Source of the DNA: Diphasiastrum complanatum
Taxonomy: Eukaryota; Streptophyta; Lycopodiopsida; Lycopodiales; Lycopodiaceae
Direction of reading: 5' to 3'
Length of the DNA: 64,000 nt
Assembly (NCBI GenBank): GCA_029204225.1
Contig: CM055097.1
Span: forward strand, 14,205,221-14,269,220
Shown here: piece after piece, positions 1 through 14,100 of the stretch
How positions within the stretch are numbered: the stretch's first letter is position 1
How the letters are laid out: the number at the start of each line of letters is the position of its first letter
Position numbers and translations under genes: made by a program
The notes under the pieces: generated by a model
The model's input: the letters and a program-made list of their open reading frames with translations, nothing else
Database searches by the model: none
Told to the model about the DNA's origin: nothing

Positions 1-1530
1 AAAATCCACCTTGAGTCACCTTGAGTCATGCACCTAAATTGTTGTGGGTTTTGTTTCTTGTAGTTGATTTATTATTGGTTGATTTTTGGCTAGCTCTAAC
101 ATGTCTATGAAGCCATTTGTCTTGAAACGTATTAAAAACTCCTCTCTCAACGGCTCTCGAGTATGCCTTCACGCTTCATTGCCCATAATTCAACATTTTA
201 AAAACACAAAGTTAAAGTATCTGACTGATTGTCAAAACTATTGTTGATCAAGTGTTGCAAGCCAACCTTAGTATAAACACAACAAAAACATTCAAGTTCA
301 TCATGCCCATCATACTTAGCAACTCTACTTTCATAAGACTACATGTAGTTAACCGTTGCAACATCTCCCTAGTACCTTGTCGACCATATTCAATCATATA
401 TTGATAATAGACAATCAAGAGGATCTACTATCTCAAGTTCGTATATCCATGTTTTTCTTTATGGATTTCCATGAGGTTTGTACTATTTGGGGGCCAAGAA
501 GTAAACAAAATCACAAAGTAACAAAGTTTGGACCATAAATGCCCACTTATATCTATCCTAGATACGAAGACTCTCAGTTCGAGCCCATTTGGACCACTTT
601 GAATCGATTCTAAGTTTGAGATTTTCCTCATAAAAAAACCTTAAAACAATAATTTTTTTGGGATATAATGGATTCCAATGCCATTGGATTGCTGTTGGAT
701 TGCTGAAATTTGTGCACAGCGAATAGGATTGCTAAACATTTGTCTTATTATATGTCACACGCAAATTACAGATGATTAGTACCTTCAGCTATTTAGGATA
801 CATCAATCACCGTATACTCTCCCATCTGTGTCTCTATCAAGATTCATGTAACTTTTAAGCCTTCAGCATGATCTAACATCCCAATGCCCTAAAATCTTCA
901 AAGATGCGAGTTTTTTTTAATTAAAAAACAATCAACTTTATCACAAAAAAATTGCTCGCTTTGAATCTTTGGAATCTGATGGGATCGATTCAAATATTCT
1001 GGTGACTATGACTATCACACGTGTGAATGAGAGTCGGAGGCTTCTATGAGAGTCAAGAATCCTATTTTAAGTCAACTTGTGAGTCAAAGATCTGCATGCA
1101 AGTCATTTCTTGGTTGTTCTGCAGGCCCTTGGTATGAACAGAAGCAAACAATGTTAGAAATCTGCAAGTTGAATTTTACAAGCTATAATCCAAATGTTCT
1201 AAATGGAGAGAAAATAGGAGTATGATGGAACTGAGTATAATAGAATGGTTGGCAAATGTTATAATTGCCTGTGCTTAGATTGTGAGACGTGTTTGCGAAA
1301 AATCCTCTGCAAGTCAGTTGGTAGATGAACCAAAATGGTCTCAGGATGGATCTTGCGTACTTTGCCCCATTATAAGCAGGAACATTCCCTGATAAAATAT
1401 CCAGCATGAAGCATTCTAACTAGAGCTTGAAAATTGATCCCCAGTAGAACTCAATGTACAAACAGTTAAGGTGAATTGACACAAGAACATCGAACATAGT
1501 GAAGCATGAAGGAGAGCGCACATGAATAGT
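1..1530. other. AT-rich intergenic DNA, no gene seen
   Basis: Only short, unrelated open frames occur and none resembles a known protein. A short tandem duplication (ccttgagtca twice) lies at the very start of the window. This stretch lies downstream of the TatD gene and may hold its 3' flank. Confidence 0.5.
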
Positions 1531-2132
1531 ATCTTACAAATGAGAAAACAGGATCAAACAAACTGAAGAGAGATATTTTTGAATTCAATACTGCAGGTAC
1601 CAAAAATCCAATTCCTGTCACTGAAAACAATTACAAAACAGACAACATTTTGTTTACACCTACAAGTCAAATGCAAATTTATAAAAATCAGCATCAAACT
1701 TGGTTTTTTTATTTCCAAATAAATCAACCTAGAACTACATTGGCCTTCACTGGGATGATGAATATTGGCCTCAAAAATACACAACTTATATTCAGTTTAT
1801 GAACTGCAGGTCTCAATCAAAGACCCAAAAGCCACAGTTCATGCCCTGCTCCAAATATCTGCTATGCTCAACTCAATTAGCATAGAGATCATTAGAGGAT
1901 GTGGTCAGGCTTGAAGTTCCCCATGTTTTGAATGTATACCAACAACAGCATGAACATGCATCTTCAACAACAATAAGACATGCTCCACGAACAGCTTGGG
2001 GAAATCCAAGTCTGCAGAACATACTGAATGCAGCAATAAGCTGTTCATAATGCTTCAATATCTGATCCATGCTACTGCCATATCAAATCAAAGTATGCAG
2101 CAATGTGTAAAGAAATCAATACTTAGAGGAAT

Positions 2133-5100
2133 TTAGCTCTCCAGAAGTACAGTGTTTGCCAAGCTATCCAAGTCTTGTGGGAAGAACACTCTGCAACAAA
2201 AGCATAAGTCTCATTACTCGAAAGGGCAAACACTTTCCATACCAAGAATCCAACCTTTAAAACTCATACAGTAAATGAAAGTTTCGCAAACCTGCATGTG
2301 TTAACATATAATAATTCTGCAAAAGTGGCAACATCTGTTATACTTCGATGCCCAGCAATAACTTCCAAAACTTGCCTGCAATTTATCACCTTAAACCATT
2401 AGTTTCAAATCACAATGTCACAGATCTTGATAGAAAGACAATAGCGACACATACATTTAACCCAAAACATATTGCAGTAACTTTTAGAGTAACCATAGCA
2501 TTCAGGCTAAAATAGACTAAGTTCTAACGAACACGGGTTCCAAGAAACCAAAAGATATCAGGCAGCTTGATAAAATACAGATGGGACCATACCTACAAGG
2601 TCATCCAAAAGCTAAGTGTGCTCTAAGCATTTCTTAGCCAACCAAAATCTATATATCAATATTCTATTTACAATAGAGCTTCAAAAAGTACTGACCTGAT
2701 AATAGTCTCAGAGACATTGATTGACTCACCTGATGTGGCAGGGCTCATTCCGACTTTTCACTGTGGATGACATATCATGTTTCTCCTTCTTCTTTGATGG
2801 CCAGGATGACGATACATACTTGATGCCTGCATGAGTTGCTTTAATTTCACAATAAGGAGAATCTGTTTCTATCATCATCCTCTCTACGGGAATACCTGCC
2901 ATTACTTGCAGGTTATCCAAAGTCTTCAGTGAACACCCATTTATGCCTGCCAGCGATCAAAAATGTAATTTCTATATTCAGCCAGAATTTCTCTTCATCT
3001 AGTTCAACAAATTATTAAGCGAGGAGGCTGTCAACACATGGCAACATTTATAAACCAGTCATGCATGTATGTGAAAGATAGTCAGTTCATAAGTATTGAA
3101 AGGCTCAAATTTTTTTCATTTTCAATGTACTTCACAATTAGTGAGTAAGCTTGGTAAAGATTTTAGGGCCAATTCTGAGTTAAAACATACTAGTACCTCT
3201 AGGAGCCTATGCTTACTGAAAGTTTGTGTCCTTTCTATACTATTGATTATCTCTAACTCCCAAAAGCTGATGATTCACACATACCCTGCACAATCCTTGA
3301 ATGCCTACTAAAATCAACCACTTGAAGCACTTAGTTTTCTCTTATATGTATCGTGACTGCAGTCATAGAAATGCATAAATGTACCAAACTCACAAATGAC
3401 AAAGATTACATCCTCCAGAAAGTGGTGAGTTGATTAGAAGTTCCTCTCCTCTCTGAGGTCAGGAGTTCGACTCTAATCCACTGCACCATACAAGAGAAGT
3501 TAAAATGACAAGTTACCCACCAATATAAAGGTTTTTTATTTGCAGAAGCTGATCTCTGTCATCGGCAGTCCCTGTGAAAGAGTGCACCACTGCCGACTTA
3601 AATCTGATCTGGCAAAAGGAACACGTAGAGATCATTTGAATGTACTGTAAGGGCATTCAAATGCTATTAATACAGAGAAAAGTGAAATTGAGTTGATTTG
3701 ATGGCATTGATTGATTTGAACTTGACATATTCTGACCTTTGCTTGTTCCGCTCCATGATATCAAGAAAATCATTTGAAGCTGCACGCATATGAAGAAACA
3801 TTGGAAGGCCTGTTACCTCAGCCAAGTGAAATTGCTTCTCGAAATACCTGCATAAAATTATCCATGCTAAGATCAATAACAGTGAATAATGAGTATTCCA
3901 TTGATTATGAACAACAGGCACGACCTTTTTTTGGCCGCCTTTGTTGAAATTCAAGTCCATAACAGCTTAGCCTTCAATAACTTTGTCTCCAAAATGATTT
4001 CTTTTGTACATTTGATTACAAACTAGAAGCCTGATGTTCATGACTGTCTAAGCTCACATTTACAGCTTCTTCCCACATAAAATAGCTACATATAACTACC
4101 AGTTTACAAAAGGTATGGTCATAGCATTGTTTAGCCCCCTTCTCAACCCCCAAGCCCCGTCATGGACCTGTGACACTAACGGTCACCCCAGCTAGCTGCC
4201 GGCTAGCTACACGTCCGGCAGCACTTACATAAGACTTTGATGGTCATAATGATCTAAGATTCTTCGCTACACACTAAAATACTGAGCTCAAACCCCCGAG
4301 TTATATCATTCAATATCAACTTTCAATGTGGCTTGCTCACACTTACTTACACAATAACGGTCATAATGATCTAAGATTCTTGTTCGACTTAATATCACAT
4401 AAGCCACCAACCTGCGCTGTGTCTCAGCAGGGCAAAATTGCAGACGATCGTAATCCAAGCCACACTCACCAATGGCAACTATCTGCAAAAAACCAGATAC
4501 TAATTTTGGTCATGACACCCAAATTTGACATCCTCTTACAACCACCAAAGAATGAGAAAATTTAAATCCCACCTTCTCACTGAAATTGATCATGATTACA
4601 GGGGCTATAACAAAATGTAGGGATATGACATGGAACATCATAAGATTCGCACGCAACTTCTAAAGGACTAAAATGCACATTGGAAGCAACTGTTAAGCAG
4701 CAATGATTTGATTGAATATATAGTACTCTGGGCTGGCCTGAAGAAAGATATGAACCGTGTGACTGTTGTTTCCACAACAAAGACCCAATCAGATGTTTCT
4801 GCTCACATCAAGATTCTAAAATACTGGACAACTAAAGCAATCGGCCTTAAACAGCTAAGACAAATGAAATACAAAAGATTCTCAAAATTTCAATGATTCC
4901 TATCTGAAAAAAAAAAGCATACTATTAACAAAGATTACAAGCAAATGAAATGGAGGAAAATATATAGCAACTTAGTGTAATTTACCACTCTGGTTTGTTC
5001 TTTAAGCAATCTCACAAACTGAGAGAGCATATTATTTTAAAAAATTTCCCCGTCTAAACCACCTTCCTTCTGAAGAATGCTTTCATATTTCTGAGATCTA

Positions 5101-8100
5101 TTATGTGTCCATATGAAGAACAATCCCCAAATGATGCGTCCAACTAAGTTGCACATCGCAAGCTGCAAGGTAAAAACGGTCATAAAATATATGACTCAAA
5201 CAGATAAAGCAAACCTTTCCTTTTGCAGCTCCTTCCCTTGCAAGCTCTAAAAGCGCTTGCAAATGCTTATCTTCATCCCCACTCTTCTCAAATTCCTGCC
5301 AAATTTAAGTCACAATCGAGATGACTTCAGTAAGAGCACATCATACTGAGCAACGAAGATAATGGGCCCAACCAGGATGCTAGAAAGATAGTTCACTAAG
5401 AATTCTGAAGCCCTGTGAAAGTTAGATGTGAAATACGTGGCATCGTGTTGGATGGACTCCAACTGTGCAGAAAAGGCGACCTGCAAATTTCCCACATTCT
5501 ACATTAACAGTGCTAGCTAGATAAAAATAGACTAGTTCCAAAACTTGGTTAGCAGCAACTGAAGATGACTTTTAGAAAGCCACAGTGAGCTAACACCTCA
5601 CATTAGACTATGAAAGTATTACCATCAGTTTCTGCAATCTCCAATGCTTCCTTTGACTCTTGCAGAGACCCTCCTGTCACCTGCATGTCCAGTCATGACA
5701 ATGGTGAATTCTCTTTTGTACGACTATCATAAGTATTAAGACCACAAAGCTATAACAATCCATATACAGCTTACAATAATCCGGTTAACCCCAGCGTCCC
5801 AAGCTCTTGCCAGAACTGCTCCTAAGTCTGCTACGTGATATTGTTTGCCATGATAGACTCCTCTAAACATACCGTCTTGAATGGTTGTGACAGACATGGC
5901 AAGAAAAAAAGGTGTGAGAATCAATTTTCCAAAGAGCAAAAAAACACTTTTTGGACATGACTAGAATCTCTAACAGGCAGAATATTTGATTATGTATAGA
6001 AGATGACAGTAGACTAACAGGATTAAGGAGCTACACACAGTACAAGAAAGAAGTCTCATAACTGAGATGCTCCGTAATGCAGAGCCAATCATACCCCACT
6101 TCAATCATAATATACCACAATGAGTTATGCATGGCAAGGAGTTCTTCCTCTTATAAATCCAAACAATGTATCAAATTAGAATGTCACAATCTTTGTTTGT
6201 AGATGTTAGTCGTAACTCATTCTAGGAATGGAGAATTACTAGAAATATTGATAACAATTGAATAATTGAGACCTCAGGATGCGTACATCTTGTGCTGTCA
6301 ACAACAAATCCCCCAGGCCCATAGATTTCAAAACATGTACAATATGTCATTCCAGATTGCAGCGCTGCATTGGTGAAAAATAATTATTTAAGGATTATAC
6401 AAAAGAATGATAACTAAGAGGTACAAGCCTTAGTGTGCTAGTTTTGCAATAACAGTTCAGGGGCCTAATAGCCTAGTGATTAGGTTCCCCTCTATTCATG
6501 AAATCTATGTCAAGGACCGACTTGTTTCTGCTAGTAATGAAGCATAAAATGTTCAATGTAGAGCAGTACTTACAAGCTAGGACAAGTTACTCACCTATGA
6601 AAATTTTTTCCAACAAGTAGTTAGTAGGTTTAATGAGGACTAAAATAAGTGCATGGTACCTCAATAAAACTAAACGTACTCAATCTTTCAGAAACTCCTT
6701 ACACTTACACCTGGTTGCATATCACCTTCCTGTATGAAGACTCGTTGTGCACTTAGTTTCACAAAATCAATTATGGGTTCTTCCACACCATTCTCAGTCA
6801 CTACACCATCCACCACCATTCCCAGCCGCTACACAATCCACCATTGTGCCAGCTCCTTATGGGCCACCCCCTGATGATGCTATATCTGAAAAAACTACAC
6901 AACAACCCACCACAAATGCAGGATATTCCGTCAATGAACCTTTATGGTGCTGCATAGACAGTCGAGAAATAGCTACAGCAGATGCAACATGCACAAGCTC
7001 CCATCCCTAGAGCTTGCCCATGATAGCCAGCGAATCATTCTAGGTCTAGGCTGCAGACTCTAGCACAAGCCCATAGGAGGACACAGCATAAGGCAGCCAC
7101 AACACTGAACAGCTGACTCTAACATGTTCTGTGGCCTGAACTTCGCTTTCAGCGTCACTGATACCACTGTTTTCAAAGACGCTATGGCTAGGATGGTTGC
7201 TTGCGACACCAACTGAGAGCCTACACTGCAGAAGTATTGCACACCACACGTTAGGCAGAAATGGATGCACTCACTGACCAACTGCACGGATTGACGGGAG
7301 CCTGGAAAGAGCATGGGTGCTCATCGTGGCTGATGGTGTCATGTACTTTTAGTATATCAGTGCTTATCAACGCATTAGAATATCCATTGTAAGCTTTGTA
7401 GGCCCAAAAGGAGCTATTAGCCTTAAGAATAAGGTGGTTCCCTCTTTAGGCCCATTTAAATAGTTGAACACTGTATGCACTTTGATATAAGGGCTATAAA
7501 TATTCTGTCCGAGAAAGACTCGGCTGTGAGACTAGGGGATCAACAAATCCAAGAGGTTAGTGTCAAGGATCCAACAATGATGCAGGACACTGTCTATGAG
7601 TTCAAGCTCTTTATAGCTGCAGAGTAATGAGATAGATGCAAGGAGAGAATAATGAATTTTGTTGTTCATAAAAGTTCCTAAATCTTAATGGACCCTTTTT
7701 GAAAAGGAAAAAAGGGTTGATAAGGGCAGATGCAAAGGAGAAAATGGGGGTTTTATTGAGGAGCTGCAGTAGATTTCTTTCAAGATAACATGCCAGAGAG
7801 GTTCATAATGGAGTTGGGGTAAGGAAAGGGTCTTTGAATTCAAAATCGCTGTGAAATGGTAGAATAGCTGCAAAAGAAGAAGAGGGTTCAAATAGAGAGG
7901 GAGTAGCAGCAGAGCCAGCAAGGCAAGGGAGTAAGGTGACTTGTCAAACTTGATCAGGTTTAGCAAGGCTAATCAACTTTCAGAAAATCTGAGACAAGGT
8001 TCAAGGATACCTAGACCTCCAACTTTAAGAGTGGAAGGCCATTATTGCATGGGGAGTGGTCTCTGCTATGGTATGTTTAATAACAATAACTTGACCTGCA

Positions 8101-11100
8101 AAGGCAGGCTTGATGGATAGCAGGGTGTTGACAGATGTCTCATCAAAGCAAGGGAAAAGAGCAACATCATCAACAAAATACTGGTGAGACAGCTGTTTAT
8201 AAGAAATGGGAATAGGTACTAAATGTTTCTAGGGACAAATCATTTGTTATTGCAAAGCAATGGTAAATAATGTACGTGGCAGTGTGCAACCTTAGATGCC
8301 GCAAGATAAGGAAAAGTTTTGAGAAAGAACAATATCGAGTAGTGCTGTGGATGAGACTGAGATACTATCTAGAATTAACAAACTAAGGCTGTATACCTAT
8401 ATTTTCACAACAAAAGAAAATAATTTTCAGTCAAATCAAAGCACTATGGTGTCCAATTGTGAATATGCAAAATGATTAGTTGCAGACTAAATGCTCAACA
8501 TGGTTTAGTTATACTTTTACCTTTAATTGGTAATAATTCTCATAAGGAATCATTTTTTTCAAAAGGGTAGAAAGCATGTTAACTAGATTCTTGGCTACAA
8601 TCGTATATGATTTTGTCTACATAGTTATGGGCAACAATCTTATACATATAAAATATTGCATTTTTTTAAGATCATTCAATAGGCCCTTCACAGAAGGTAA
8701 AAGGAAAGGCATACTTTTGTCGAGTTTAATTCACATGGTCTAACAAGAATCTAGTTTTGCATGGAAACACATAGAATCTATGTAACCATACCGACTAGAA
8801 ACGTTGATATTAGTCCATGTATTATGAGTAGATTTTGAAGCATCCCAACATCAATTAGTTGATATTTATTAGAAAAACTAGTTCAAGGTACACAGTTCTT
8901 GGATCATCCGCTGCACGCAAGCACATGTTGACATTGCCAGACATAATATACTCACCAAAAGACTTGAATCACGATTCAATCAGAATCCAAATTATTTGAA
9001 TTGAACAATTTTTTGGTAAAAAGAATCGTGTTTTTGTTTGGGGAAATCATGTTTTTAAAGGTTTTAGGAATGTAGATGTTACATAATGTTACAGGCTTTA
9101 AGTTACTGATAATACTAAATAGATATACCGATGGGAGATGGTTCATTTAGTGATTGTTATGTAAATTGGCCAAAATGGGTGCAAGAATATCAAAGGAGTG
9201 AATCAAGAGTTCGGCCTCTAAGTATAGTAGAGGCAGGGTTTCTCAATAGTTGTAGTAACCATATGAACAATGAAGCAGGTAGAGGGGCAAGGGGAGACGC
9301 CCCTCTACCTGCTTCTTCATGGGATTATCAATAGTGATAGTGTAGAGAGTAGTGCCATACTCAGTCCAACAATATAAGTGCATCAATGGGGGAGGTGGAG
9401 TGCGAGGGAGGAATTCTCTCCAAAAGGAACCAAAGGATGCACTAAAGAACAGGTCAATCTTCCATCTTTATTCTCGTAAGTTTGCTTTTTGCGATGACAA
9501 CTATAACTATATAAACTCTTGAGGTTTATGTAAAAGATGTGGTTGGGCTTTGACTTGGAGGTGGAGATATTTACAATGCAAGTCATACCAATGTCTATGT
9601 GGATGACGAGAACGAGTAGGGGAGTGATGTTTGGATGGAAAGGCCATGGAAGCGGATGCGTGGAGTGCAACTTGTAAGAAAAGTGGTTTGGGTTTGAAGT
9701 GGTCTGTCGTGTGGGAAATATAGAGGAGAGAGGAGAGAGAATCCCAATATAACTGTGGGAAATACAAGAGTAGAGAGGAGAGAGAATCCCGATATAAGTG
9801 TGTGTGCTCATGGTCAAAGGTGTATATGGGATTAGGGGACAATGTGAGAAATGCATGATTTGACAACGTGGAAGGAGAAATAATAAGATCTGGAATGAAT
9901 GGAATAAGAGATAATGATCCCATAAAATAATCCACAACACTATGACCTATCGGAATTCAATGTGAACTAGAAGCGGAAACATTCACAATGAACTAAGTGA
10001 TTAACGTTCTATGAACAATCACAAATTATGCATACTAGTGGAAGCAAAGTAGGATATCAATGGAGACAAATCTCTATACAAAGAATGTATGTACATAAGC
10101 ATAGCCACTCTCTCTAGTCTCTTCAGCCTCTTCCTCCAACCCATTAAATATGGCATTAACCCCATGAAGTCACGCAATCCAAGACTGGAGAAAGCTCTGT
10201 ACTCGTCGCACTATCTCTGGAGAAGATTCCACCCATGGAAAAAATAAACTCTGATGACCCCTGACAGCCGTCCAGGGTGTACCTTTTGATACCTCGACTT
10301 TGCAGTCAGAGTATCAACAGAGGAATCTCCATTAGAGGACAAATAGGACAAATAGTGACTTCTAACACTCTCCCTTAATGACAAATTTAATTTTGCTTTA
10401 TCCCCATCAAAGGTTCTTGTTTTGTCTCCAGACCTCAATTCCCAGGTGTAGTGTAGGTCCCCGAGATTCTTCATCTCAAACTCTGCACTTAGTGACTTTT
10501 TCTCTCTTTCAATGAGTTTGTCACAGCTACCTATAAAGGATAAGTCATCCAAAAAATAGATTCCCAAGCATCAAGAGATCTGTGCTCAATTGCCAGTTAG
10601 AATCTCTCAATCCATAAAGAATATAATACTTTCTCGAAGCATAGGGAAGAAATTGCAGTACTCCAAAAAAAACACCAGCCAAGAAACTTGTCTTCAGTCT
10701 ATTGTGCCTAGGGTACTTGCTTAGACCAAACAGGATCCCGTTCTTCCTCTATAATAGAACCTTTAGGTAATTCCAGGTAGTCCGTCTCAAATCCAATGAC
10801 CAATCAGATAACAAACCCAATTTTGCCTTCATAGACTTTGGAGGCTCCATAAGTTCCCAAGTTTCACACTTCAGAAGTAATATTCTTTACAACGGCATCT
10901 ACTCAAATAGAGCTTACAAATGCTCAAAATTTATAATAAATGAGTTCAACCTCAGCTTTAAACATCAAACACGATGGTCAAGTCAAGTGAGGCTTCAAAC
11001 CCCTACTCCTTTAGTTCCTCCCTTCAAGCAGCAACATCAGCAGTAGCAGCAGCTTCAATGAACCGCCTAGTCAGCTTATCAATACCACTACAAAAACTGA

Positions 11101-14100
11101 AGGTAAGAGAACAATGTAGATGGATCTACTCTGATGATAGAACTTCCATCTGAGTTGCGCCTCCAGAGTAGAAGAAGGCTCAACAATAGAGATTGATACT
11201 CCACAGGAAGCTCTACAGTTCTCTGTCTCTGTCCCACTGGAACCATATGTGATCGTAACGAACAGGCTAGAGGTTAGTTCTGAATTTTTATCCTTGACAG
11301 AACCCAACATGGATTAATGCACCTAAATTGGACCATCCTGCACCCGAAACAGTCGGCAAACTACACAGTAATAATGCTCTTAATCGGAGCTTTCATCTGA
11401 GACCCATATTGCCCAAAAAAATTTCAAAAAAAAAACAAAACACGATTTTATACGATTCTGACCGCGATTCTGAACCGCGATTTTGAATCAGAGTGCAACT
11501 ATGATTTAAACACATGGCAAAAAGGCCAATATTATTGGTGCACAATTCTCTATGTAAAGATGATCATAGAACCGATCTATAAAGCCAACTCTATAAAAGA
11601 GAAATCAGATTCCAGCGTGATGAATTCTCAAAAATATAACTTGTAAATGGTAGGAAACTTCTCATTCTTCAAGAAAATGAATTCCCTTGCATGATTCTAA
11701 GGTGTAGACAGCCATTATTCATGCTAAAAACACAAATTTCAGATCTGTCCCTCTTTTAGAAATCACCCAAAAAGCTACACAAGATCCAATAGGAATCCAA
11801 TTCATCACTCAAATTTGCATCCATTAATGTTTGCATTTGGAAACACGTATGGACAACAAATACACATGAATCAATCAAAATGGCTTATGAAGGAAGAAGA
11901 ACTGGAAAGAGCAGATTATTTAGTATGCTAAAGATTCAAAATGCACCCTATTCACTCAAAGAAGTTTGTAGAAGAGAATAGCATCCAAGCTTTTGAAGAA
12001 AAGTCAACATCTCACTATTTTTTAGCGACTGGAGTGCATAAACAGACTGTAAATTAGCGTCAAAGCTGGCTGGAAATCAGCGCACAAACAGACTGTAAAA
12101 CAACGTCAAAGCTGGCTGGAAATTAGCGCACAAGGCTGGTTGGAAATCAGCGCACAAACAGACTGTAAAACAGCGTCAAAGCTGGCATCAGCTCACAAAC
12201 AGTCTGTAAAACATTGTCAAAGCTGACTGGAAAATGTGCCAATAAATCTGCATCGAACCTGCTCACAAAGACATTGTAAAGTGGGCCCAATCTGCTTAAA
12301 AATGCACCCTTTGGAGACTCCATTTGCTGGAACAAAATCGCCCATTTGCCTACCTTCCAATATGCATAGTAATCTCCAGGATGTAGGAGCTATGAGTGTT
12401 AATCATGCAGCCTATGAGCCTACTCTGATACCATGTCGGAATTCAATGTGAAGCGGAAACATTCACAATGAACTAAGTGATTAACATTCTATGAACAATC
12501 ACAAATTATGCATGCTAGTGGAAGCAAAGTAGGATATCAATGGAGACAAATCTCTATACAAAGAATGTATGTACAGAAGCATTGCCACTCTCTCTAGTCT
12601 CTCCAGCCTCTTCAGGCTCTTCCTCAAAACCATTAAATATGGCATAACCCCATGAAGTCACGCAATCCAAGCCTGGAGAAAGCTTTGTACTCGTTGTACT
12701 ATCTCTGGAGAAGATTCCACCCATGGAAAAAATAAACTATGGTATAACAGCCGTCCAAGGTGTACCTTCTGGTACCTCGACTTCGCAGTCAGAGTATCAA
12801 CAGAGGAATCTTTATTAAAGGACAAATAGGACAAATAGTGACTTCTAACATGACCACCACTATGAGGGTGGCAAATAAAGTCCCCAGAATGTGGCCATCT
12901 CGATAAGCCATTCAAAATGGCAAGCTCATGTGCCTCTCCTAGCTGAAGAAAGTACTCAACATAGATAGTGGTACGGGCCATCGAAATCCTGGTAAGCTTG
13001 GGAATATATTTATGTTTGTTTCTAGTTATCTTGTGGCAAAACAAACTAACCTTACTAGGAACCTTGATTTTCAAATTGCAGAGGAGTTTGTAGATGTGTT
13101 CACTAATGATCTTCCATTTGCTTTGCCCCCCCAAAAGAATCGTAAAACATAAGATTGAATCGATTCGTGGATCATTTCTTGTTAATAGACCACCTTATAG
13201 AATGAGTCTTAAAAGAGGAAGGAGAGGTGAGAAGCGTGATTGAGGATTATCTTGACAAGGGGCAGATAAGGGGTGATTGAGGATTATCTTGCCAAGGGGC
13301 AAATAAGGGACTAGCTTTTCCTCCTTTGCCTCTCTAATCATTCTTGTTAAGAAGAAGGATGGGTTTGGGAGGATACGTGTGGATTATCTAGGCTTAAACG
13401 CAATTTTTGTTAAGCATTGATATCCTATGCCAAGTGATGATGATCTGTTAGACGCCCTTCATGGTTTTGCTGTGTTCAACAAGATTGATTTGAAGAGCGG
13501 ATACCATTAGGTGGGGGTATGTGACGAGGATGTAAATAAGACTGCCTTCCGAACTCATTTTGGTCACTATGAATTTTTAGTAATGCTTTTAGACCACCAA
13601 CAACATATATGGTGTTGATGAACAATGTACTTAGATTGTTTATGGGTAAGTTTGTGGTCAACCTTGTTGATGATATACTTGTTTACATTTGTGGTGATGT
13701 TGCTAATGTAAATCGCCTTAGATTAATTTTGTCAACTCTGAGGTAACACTCTATTTGATAACAATAAGTGTTAAAATTGGGTTTTATAGTGTTACCTAAT
13801 GGGGTGAAATGGGATTTGAAGAACTTGTGGTCCTTCTTGCTTGGATTGTACCCGTAGACTTCACAATATTAAGAGGCTTTCTTGGATTGGCCGTGTTTTA
13901 CTGTAAAGGTGTGAAAAGCCATTCACAAGCAATTCTGATGCAAGAGGGTACACCAAGTGTTTTCAAAAACAAGCTAGACGTTGCTCAAAACAATTATCCG
14001 ACTCATGAAAAGGAGTTGTATGCCATAATCCATGTTTTGAAGGCATGGAGGCATTATTTGTATGTTGCAGAATTCTGTGTGTACACTGACCATGACACCC

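Larger units (their letters stand above)
9948..12850 (-). mobile_element. Copia LTR retrotransposon, internally deleted, both LTRs and TSD present
   Basis: Two direct LTRs (9948-10367 and 12434-12850, about 420 bp) flank about 2.07 kb. Read on the minus strand, the 5' LTR (right) is followed at once by TGGTATCAGAGTA (12433-12421), the initiator-tRNA-Met primer site usual for Copia. The polypurine tract aagggagag abuts the 3' LTR at 10368. Flanking 5-bp duplications TGACC at 9943-9947 and 12851-12855 are identical, so both ends are exact. Only a short piece of reverse transcriptase remains inside, so the element is non-autonomous. Confidence 0.92.

Noticed and set aside
3421-3487. Functional tRNA gene
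   Set aside because: B-box-like core is good, but the acceptor and T stems do not pair properly and no clear anticodon loop forms; a SINE head fits better.
9383-9940. 185-codon minus-strand gene
   Set aside because: The frame comes from a purine-rich tandem duplication read on the opposite strand; composition is low-complexity and no family matches.
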